Shown piece by piece: positions 42,461-47,481 of a stretch of 47,481 bases of DNA. The stretch is from the NCBI GenBank assembly GCA_024636345.1, contig JAGXHG010000038.1, positions 1 through 47,481 of the forward strand, read 5' to 3'. The position numbers were made by a program, and so were the translations under genes. Source of the stretch: Desulfobulbaceae bacterium. GTDB lineage: Bacteria > Desulfobacterota > Desulfobulbia > Desulfobulbales > Desulfocapsaceae. Each line of letters opens with the position of its first letter. Positions within the stretch are counted from its first letter, which is position 1. A model generated the notes under the pieces. That model was not told the origin of the DNA. It ran no database searches and was given only the letters and a program-made list of their open reading frames with translations.

Positions 42461-43306
42461 TTATAGCAATTCTCCTTCAATATCTTTAAGTATCGTCCCT
42501 TTGTTATCTTTCCACTCCCGCAACCCATTGGCATTGCCGCCAATAATCACAGTAGCCGCCGTGCTGGGGCTGGAAAACTCCACATCTTTCGAAAAAAGGA
42601 GATGATCGCCTTTGTTTACCAACGTGCCTTCTTGCAGCAACCTCTGTCGCAACTCAACGACAAACTTATTGGCTGAGGGGCGACCCTTAGTCACAGCTTG
42701 TGAGCCTTGATAAACCACAAAACCATTGGAGGTTCTTGCTCCGGCGGCCTTCAACCCTTTGATTTCACAAACAAGGATTGCCTCTTCCTTCTTCTTCCCG
42801 CTAAATTTTTCAATGGGAGTAAAGATATCCGTACCAAGCAGGGGTAGAAGTTGCAAGATGCGGGAGAGAAAAACCTCCATATCGGCCTGATCCGACTCCG
42901 GCAGTTTAGCCCCGCTGGCCTGCTGATTATTAAGTGCGGCCTTGCCTATCTCCTTGGCCCGTTCGATGAGACGATTTTCCAGATATTTGATATGCGACTT
43001 GGTAAGGTTCGCGTCCTTACTGACAAATACAAGGGCCTGATTCCAGAAGTCCTTGGCCGTGTGGTTCTTGATGCGCTTCCACACCACCTCGGCCTCGCCA
43101 ATATAGACCATGGCCCCGCCGGTTTCCGGATTTACGCCGGTGAGCAGATAGATCCCTGCGGATGCTAATTCCTCACGCGCCAGCAACTCTTTGAATTCAG
43201 AACGCGGAGCAGCCACCGCCTTGCCCGCCCAGTTAGAGATCTCCGCAGTGCGTAACCTCTTGGCATCACCGGAGGGAAGAAAGACCTTGATGGTTGCAGC
43301 GGCCAT
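42461..43306 (-). CDS. GIY-YIG nuclease-domain protein with DUF4357
   Basis: The protein has 281 residues. The GIY-YIG fold shows G51-I-Y, Y68-I-G (VYIGEAEVVWKRIKNH) and the YLENRLIERAK helix that carries the catalytic Glu. The C-terminal part contains a DUF4357-like module: GFVVYQGSQAVTKGRPSANKFVVELRQRLL, then GTLVNKGDHLLFSKDVEFSSPSTAATVIIGGNANGLREWK. Such proteins are common companions of restriction loci, and their target is unknown. The ribosome site AAGGAG overlaps the stop of the NERD gene (2-nt gap), so the two are translationally linked. Confidence 0.9.
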   Translation of the reverse strand: MAAATIKVFLPSGDAKRLRTAEISNWAGKAVAAPRSEFKELLAREELASAGIYLLTGVNPETGGAMVYIGEAEVVWKRIKNHTAKDFWNQALVFVSKDANLTKSHIKYLENRLIERAKEIGKAALNNQQASGAKLPESDQADMEVFLSRILQLLPLLGTDIFTPIEKFSGKKKEEAILVCEIKGLKAAGARTSNGFVVYQGSQAVTKGRPSANKFVVELRQRLLQEGTLVNKGDHLLFSKDVEFSSPSTAATVIIGGNANGLREWKDNKGTILKDIEGELL

Positions 43307-43308
43307 TT

Positions 43309-44223
43309 TTACTCCTTCTTCATTTTCTTTTTTCTGTAGGAAAACGGCTCTACAGTTCGGCAGCGTTGCTCCACCTGATGAGCAATGGCCTGGATCAGAT
43401 TCGCTGGCATAACTGTCCCGTCCAGTGATTTAGCAAGAAAACTGGAATTCTTGGAATTAAATACCACAACATCACGCTCTTTACGGTCAATATACCATCC
43501 CGGCAAGGCTAAAGCCGGTTTCACCACAATCGGCTGGCCGACTGCACTCTTTAACCAGTTTGCCAACCATTGCGCTTGCCGCTTTGCCTGGGCAATGGGC
43601 TCGGTTTCGCTCCAACCGGGAAAGTGCAAAGATTTGCCATCGTAAACGACTCGCACACCATCTGCTCCCAAGACCTTATCCGGCTTAGCTCTGCCTTTGG
43701 TTTCGACGGCATAGACACCGGCTGGACCGATGACAACATGATCAATATTAAAATTTTCGGCAGGGAAATCATGATAAACTCGACACCCATGCAACATGAG
43801 TTGATTAAGCTCTTGGCCGACAGCCATTTCACAATCCAGCCCCAGACGCAATTTATTTCTTTTACCCATTAATTTTATGATCTGTACAGCAAGATAGCTT
43901 ACGCCCGCCAAGCCGATTACGATCGTAAAGATCAGCAAAAAAAGACTTGGTGGTTTTTTTGTAAGATAACTTGCTGTAACAACTTGGGTGTACACAATAA
44001 AGGGAACAACAAAAAGACCAAACCCCAGACCGAGGATATCGAAAGTGAAATCATCAACCTGCGGTCGTAATGACTCCCCCGGGTTACGCAACAAATCACT
44101 TGTAAGTGGATTCCATCGGCCTCGCATCATTCTTTTGGTAGCATAGGTAAGAACCACCACGCTAAGCAAAATAAAAACACCAACAAGCACCAATGGGACG
44201 AATTGGATCCAATAAAATTTCAT
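43309..44223 (-). CDS. NERD-domain membrane protein
   Basis: The protein has 304 residues. Three hydrophobic stretches lie at about 8-28 (FVPLVLVGVFILLSVVVLTY), 62-84 and 92-116. The cytoplasmic NERD (nuclease-related) domain follows at about 130-245: GQELNQLMLHGCRVYHDFP, NIDHVVIGPAGVYAVETKGRA, and QAKRQAQWLANWLK. D, E and K of the NIDHV and VETKG motifs fit the PD-(D/E)xK site. NERD proteins are linked to DNA processing and defence; the membrane anchor is typical of one branch. It lies directly upstream of, and is coupled to, the GIY-YIG gene. Confidence 0.88.
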   Translation of the reverse strand: MKFYWIQFVPLVLVGVFILLSVVVLTYATKRMMRGRWNPLTSDLLRNPGESLRPQVDDFTFDILGLGFGLFVVPFIVYTQVVTASYLTKKPPSLFLLIFTIVIGLAGVSYLAVQIIKLMGKRNKLRLGLDCEMAVGQELNQLMLHGCRVYHDFPAENFNIDHVVIGPAGVYAVETKGRAKPDKVLGADGVRVVYDGKSLHFPGWSETEPIAQAKRQAQWLANWLKSAVGQPIVVKPALALPGWYIDRKERDVVVFNSKNSSFLAKSLDGTVMPANLIQAIAHQVEQRCRTVEPFSYRKKKMKKE

Positions 44224-44396
44224 AAAGCGATCACACTTTTTGATGTTGTTAAGGACAAAAAATAATTCCTATCAGGAAAATATAACTAATCGATTTTATG
44301 ACAAGAAGTCAATCAACTTCCATACCTCCTATGACACAAATCCATCCTGTACGCCATCTTCCTCAATACCAAGAGTAACGGTAATATGGTCGCGGA

Positions 44397-45383
44397 TCAT
44401 TTTGTATCACCGGCAAGAAGATTCATAATCAATCTGACCATCAACTCCTTCTGCCTGGGATCGCTCTCGGCAATCAATAAGGCCAGGGCCACCAGTCCGT
44501 TATCGTTGATGCCGGATTGTTCGAGCAGGTTGTTCTCTTTCAGGAAAAGCAGGAAGAGAAAGGCGCCGATCCGCTTGTTGCCGTCGCTAAAGGGATGATC
44601 CTTGATGATAAAATAAAGAAGGTGGGCCGCCTTTTCTTCTACACTGGCATAGAGTTCCTGACCGCCGAAGGTCTGGTCGAGGTTGCCGAGGATACCCTGA
44701 AGATGTTGTTCCCGCTCGTGCCCAAATAGCTCGGAGGCCTCACCCCGCGCCAGGAGATCGTCCTTGAGCGCCTTGATGGATTTTCCGGTCCGGCCATAAT
44801 CAAGGGATTGCTTTGGTGGATGGCGGTTCTTCGGCAGTTCCAGCCGGTCTTCATCGTAGCGCAGGAGCAACGACCAGGATCTGGCATACCTGCCGACCAC
44901 CTCCAGCACCGCTTTCCCTTCATCTGTTACCAGCTCATTCCGTTGCAGAGTCCGGGTCAAGAGGGCAACAGCCTGTTCCATATCGGCAAACCCCTTTTCG
45001 GCCAGCCGCTTTTGGTTGAAGCTGTATCCTTTGAGGAGATGATCTTTCAGGACGGAGGACGCCCAGATGCGGAACTGCGTGCCGCGTTGCGACTTGACCC
45101 TATAGCCGACAGAGATGGTTACATCGAGATTGTAATAATTTGTTTCATAGGCTTTGCCGTCGCTGGCAGTTGTCCGGGATTTCCGGACAACTGCATTTTC
45201 CACAAGCTCACCTTCCTTAAAAACATTACGGATATGCTCGGAAATCGTCCTTTTATCCCTCTCAAACAGCGCCGTCATCTGCGCCTGGGTGAGCCAGACC
45301 GTCTCCTTCCCGAGGTGGACTTCGAGCAGGCTTTGCCCGTCTTCGGTCTGATAAATAATTATTTCACCGTATTCACTTTGCAT
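44397..45383 (-). CDS. RhuM-Fic fusion protein
   Basis: The protein has 328 residues. The N-terminal RhuM domain (residues 10-115) includes VWLTQAQMTALFERDKRTISEHIRNVFKEGEL and the DNA-binding-like YYNLDVTISVGYRVKSQRGTQFRIWA. The C-terminal Fic/Doc domain has the active site HPFSDGNKRIGAF (263-274), with catalytic H263. Fic enzymes usually transfer AMP or another phosphate-linked group to a target protein. The stop overlaps (ATGA) a 23-codon frame at 44329-44400 that I cannot assign. Its start lies 1 nt after the stop codon of an hsdR remnant, so it once belonged to another restriction operon. Confidence 0.9.
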   Translation of the reverse strand: MQSEYGEIIIYQTEDGQSLLEVHLGKETVWLTQAQMTALFERDKRTISEHIRNVFKEGELVENAVVRKSRTTASDGKAYETNYYNLDVTISVGYRVKSQRGTQFRIWASSVLKDHLLKGYSFNQKRLAEKGFADMEQAVALLTRTLQRNELVTDEGKAVLEVVGRYARSWSLLLRYDEDRLELPKNRHPPKQSLDYGRTGKSIKALKDDLLARGEASELFGHEREQHLQGILGNLDQTFGGQELYASVEEKAAHLLYFIIKDHPFSDGNKRIGAFLFLLFLKENNLLEQSGINDNGLVALALLIAESDPRQKELMVRLIMNLLAGDTK

Positions 45384-45384
45384 A

Positions 45385-45497
45385 TTACGCCGTCAAAGCC
45401 TCATTCCATTCTTCAACAATCATATTCAACTCATCGCCAAAAAACTGATGCACCATGTAAATCCACCTTCCTGGGCCAAGGGAGCATAATCAAAATC
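45385..45497 (-). pseudogene. hsdR-like gene, 3' fragment
   Basis: One minus-strand frame reads DFDYAPLAQEGGF; after a shift of one base the next reads MVHQFFGDELNMIVEEWNEALTA and stops at 45385. Joined, they match the end of many type I R subunits (YAPxAQxGGxxKxxQxFGxxLxxLLxELNExLxA). It is therefore a broken C-terminal remnant of a second HsdR, of a different type from the intact one in the window. Confidence 0.6.
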
Positions 45498-45559
45498 ACC
45501 TCTATCAATTCAAGGTACCCATCAGCCACTGGCTCTTCTCATCGGTAGACATTATTGAC

Positions 45560-46708
45560 TCATCCTTCCACAAAGAGGCGGACATAGTCGTTGAAGATAA
45601 AAAGACGGTCGCGTTTTCGGCCTGTGAGTTCGCGCAGAATAGCGTGTTCGCAGAAATCACTGATCAATTTGCTTGCCGTATTAGGCTGTGCATTCAACAA
45701 AACCGTTACCTGTTTAATGCTGACCACAGGATTCTCATAGAGATGCCGGATAAGGGCCTGGGCGTTCTTTTGTCGGCGGACATGGAAGCACGGCAGAATT
45801 TCACGTTCGATACGTTCCTTAAGAGCAATTATCTCTTTGAAGACCTGGATGGATTGGCTGGCCGTCTCCCGCACGCCGTACAGAAAGAACCTGAGCCAAT
45901 CAATCAGGTTATGGTTGGTGCGGACGGCGGTCAAATGATCGTAATAATCGCCCTTGTACTGTTCAAAGAAAAAAGAGAGATACAGGGCCGGTTTGGCAAG
46001 CAGCCCGAAGCTGACCAGATAGAGAACAATAAGCAATCGCCCAAGACGGCCATTGCCATCCAGAAAAGGATGAATGGTTTCAAATTGATAATGAATGATG
46101 CCGATCTTGACCAGATGGGGAACATGGATCTCTTCATTATGCATGAATTTTTCCAGGTCACTCATCAATTCCGGGACATGTTCATGATGCGGTGGAACAA
46201 AGGTGGCATTTTTCAGAGTCATGCCGATCCAGTTCTGGCTGGTGCGGAATTCCCCCGGCTGTTTGTGCTTGCCACGCACACTTTGCAAGAGGATGCGGTG
46301 GATATCCTTGATCAGGCGGCTGGAAAGCGGCAAGGTCTGCAGTTGGCTGATGGCTACGTTGAGGGCCTGGATATAGTTTTGAACCTCCTGCCAGTCATCA
46401 CGTTTTTCAGGATCAAGGTCCAACTCGTCCACCAGGGCTTCTTCCATATTGGTTCGGGTGCCTTCTATGCGGCTTGAAGTGGTGGCTTCCTTGGTGACAT
46501 GCATTTTTATAAAAAAGTCCACATCGGGAATAAGCTGGGAAAAAGCATTCAGCTCGCCAAGCAGCCGGCTGGCCTCATCCAGAAGTGTGATGATTTCAGG
46601 GGTCGAAATTTGCCATTCCAGATTGATCGGTTCAGGCAAAAAGCTCCGGTATTGGTACTGTTGTTCAAAATGACCGGAATGGAATTGGCTTATATCTTTT
46701 CTCAACAT
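45560..46708 (-). CDS. Fic-family AMPylating enzyme with winged-helix tail
   Basis: The protein has 382 residues from the ATG at 46708, which has AAGGG 7 nt upstream; a version starting at 46738 has no such site. The catalytic motif is HPFLDGNGRLGR (213-224). A class II inhibitory motif, S-x-x-x-E-G, lies at 78-83 in TTSSRIEGT, so the enzyme is probably held inactive by its own N-terminal helix. The C-terminal 70 residues (NAQALIRHLYENPVVSIKQVTVLLNAQPNTASKLISDF) form a winged helix. Several TATGTCAA half-sites lie upstream, so autoregulation is plausible. The target protein is unknown. Confidence 0.93.
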   Translation of the reverse strand: MLRKDISQFHSGHFEQQYQYRSFLPEPINLEWQISTPEIITLLDEASRLLGELNAFSQLIPDVDFFIKMHVTKEATTSSRIEGTRTNMEEALVDELDLDPEKRDDWQEVQNYIQALNVAISQLQTLPLSSRLIKDIHRILLQSVRGKHKQPGEFRTSQNWIGMTLKNATFVPPHHEHVPELMSDLEKFMHNEEIHVPHLVKIGIIHYQFETIHPFLDGNGRLGRLLIVLYLVSFGLLAKPALYLSFFFEQYKGDYYDHLTAVRTNHNLIDWLRFFLYGVRETASQSIQVFKEIIALKERIEREILPCFHVRRQKNAQALIRHLYENPVVSIKQVTVLLNAQPNTASKLISDFCEHAILRELTGRKRDRLFIFNDYVRLFVEG

Positions 46709-46744
46709 GTAAAGACCCTTTTGGAAATGACATTTCATTTCTCT

Positions 46745-46795
46745 TATGTCAATTGTACAGGATCAATTTGACATAGCGTGGGGGCTATGTCAAAT
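46745..46795. promoter_or_regulatory. Clustered TATGTCAA/TTGACATA palindromes, operator candidate
   Basis: A 12-bp perfect inverted repeat, ATTTGACATAGC (46766-46777) and GCTATGTCAAAT (46784-46795) with spacer GTGGGG, is followed towards the Fic gene by another TATGTCAA half-site (46745-46752). The third site pairs with the first arm to make a second palindrome. They lie 37-87 nt upstream of the Fic start, where a promoter would be expected, and TTGACA is also a -35 hexamer. A dimeric DNA-binding protein, perhaps the Fic protein itself, could bind here. Confidence 0.5.
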
Positions 46796-46832
46796 CAAAA
46801 GCGGTCGAAATTTCACCTGCAAATTTATCATA

Positions 46833-46985
46833 CCGCCAACTGAGCAACGATACCTGATTTCAGTGTTGAAGAAAGCAGGTTTTCATCAGTCAATAATTGC
46901 AACCGACCTCAACATGCATAACTTAACGATTTATCGAGAAATAAAGAGAAACAGAGGCAACCGGTATGGTGCCCCTCGCAGCAAT
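46833..46985 (+). pseudogene. IS30-family transposase, N-terminal remnant
   Basis: The plus-strand frame reads PTEQRYLISVLKKAGFHQS, then ATDLNMHNLTIYREIKRNRG and NRYGAPRS. This matches the helix-turn-helix front of IS30 transposases (LTxEQRYxIxxLLKxGxSQxxIAxxLxxxxSTIxREIKRNRG). No start codon, no catalytic domain and no terminal repeats are present. It is diverged from the IS30 end at the left of the window and points the other way. Confidence 0.65.
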
Positions 46986-47239
46986 AACCTCAACCACCAG
47001 CCTCATAAAATCATGGGATGCAAAGTCTCATTTGAGATATTCTTATTCCAATTTGCATTCAAGCCGGCACCTTCGTCTGCTACACTGCGTGGCTCCTCAC
47101 CGTACTACCCGTACTGCTTCGTCGCCGCTCGCTTGCCTTCTCGGTGTCAACTTGAATGCTTCTTGGAATTAGCAGAGACGATGCGTCTTATACTGCATCA
47201 ACACTGGGAGTTGCCTTCCAAGTTGAATCTGCCTCTTAT

Positions 47240-47481
47240 TTATTGACGGGAAATGCCGTGTTTCCGCATACGGGCGCGAAGAGTGCTGGGGTTGAGACCA
47301 AGGAGTGTCGCCGCCCCTTTTTCTCCCTCGATTCGCCAACTGGTTTTCAGGAGCACCTGGAGGATGTGGCTTTGTTCCAGTTCAGCGAGGGCTTGGACGT
47401 CCTGCCCTGCCGGTTCCCCTGTCTTCTTCAGATCGTCAGTAAACCGGTCCAACACCTGGAGCGAGGTCCCCTGGCTGATGA
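47240..47481 (-). CDS. NtrC-type sigma-54 response/activator protein, C-terminal end only
   Basis: The open frame enters from the right edge and stops at 47240. About 79 residues are visible. After ISQGTSLQVLDRF comes a short linker and the Fis-type DNA-binding helix-turn-helix (LAELEQSHILQVLLKTSWRIEGEKGAATLLGLNPSTLRARMRKHGI). This is the standard end of sigma-54-dependent activators. The AAA+ and sensor domains lie outside the window, so the signal is unknown. Confidence 0.88.
   Translation of the reverse strand, partial: ISQGTSLQVLDRFTDDLKKTGEPAGQDVQALAELEQSHILQVLLKTSWRIEGEKGAATLLGLNPSTLRARMRKHGISRQ

Larger units (their letters stand above)
46739..47239. other. 500-bp non-coding stretch with operator-like palindrome and IS30 remnant
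   Basis: This region separates the Fic gene from the partial regulator gene. It contains the palindromes at 46745-46795 and an IS30-transposase remnant at 46833-46985. The remaining 250 bases (46986-47239) show no feature I recognise. Confidence 0.5.

Noticed and set aside
44329..44400. 23-codon frame overlapping the RhuM-Fic stop (MIRDHITVTLGIEEDGVQDGFVS)
   Set aside because: The ATGA overlap is suggestive of a coupled small gene or a truncated neighbour, but there is no recognisable family and the length is too short to support a call.

Overview
The window looks like a contig of about 47 kb from a Gram-negative, anaerobic, Desulfobacterota-like bacterium, possibly Desulfobulbia. The reasons are an Fe-S/DUF3786 protein, a periplasmic monohaem cytochrome, secreted lipoproteins, a Lon-family AAA+ protease and a large PAS-rich hybrid kinase next to a PilZ protein. 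This assignment is inference, because no rRNA or universal marker gene is present. Both ends are cut. The left end lies inside an IS30-family transposase. The right end lies inside the last third of an NtrC-type regulator.

Layout: 1-3.2 kb holds mobile-element debris (IS30 end, IS3 orfA fragment, dispersed repeats) around an Fe-S DUF3786 protein, a small cytochrome c and a periplasmic cupin. 3.2-7 kb holds a PH-like membrane protein and two large secreted proteins of unknown function in tandem. 7.2-10.9 kb is signalling: a 966-residue hybrid sensor kinase and a PilZ protein. 10.9-18.7 kb holds housekeeping and stress genes: a SYLF lipid-binding protein, a Lon-like protease, a Bcr/CflA efflux pump and a P2-type cation ATPase. 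19.0-22.3 kb is a compact three-gene cassette (MBOAT-like membrane acyltransferase, acyl carrier protein, DltA-like adenylation enzyme), which suggests export and transfer of an activated amino acid onto an envelope acceptor. 22.5-32.2 kb holds metabolic and hypothetical genes: a secreted repeat protein, a small hypothetical protein, fatty acid cis/trans isomerase, acetolactate decarboxylase, uracil-DNA glycosylase, an aldo/keto reductase, an ABC-class ATPase and a DUF6880 protein.

32.4-46.7 kb is a defence island read entirely from the minus strand. Its core is five genes, each overlapping the next by 4 nt: hsdM, a YhcG/DUF1016 PD-(D/E)xK protein, hsdS (broken by a frameshift), an anti-phage dCTP deaminase with an extra N-terminal domain, and hsdR. 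Upstream lie a GIY-YIG protein, a NERD-domain membrane protein, a RhuM-Fic protein and a Fic protein with a possible self-regulating operator. Remnants of another HsdR, of an HsdS and of an AAA_4/RecG-like regulator flank the core, so the site has turned over repeatedly. The strongest novelty candidate is the dCTP deaminase that is translationally coupled inside a type I restriction operon, with no space for the upstream RNA that controls known AvcD systems.

Several non-coding repeats recur through the window. They are a roughly 77-bp repeat with a covarying hairpin (2 copies), a roughly 145-bp repeat (2 copies), a 55-125 bp repeat upstream of minus-strand genes (3 copies), and a 30-bp motif at the edge of the defence island (3 copies).
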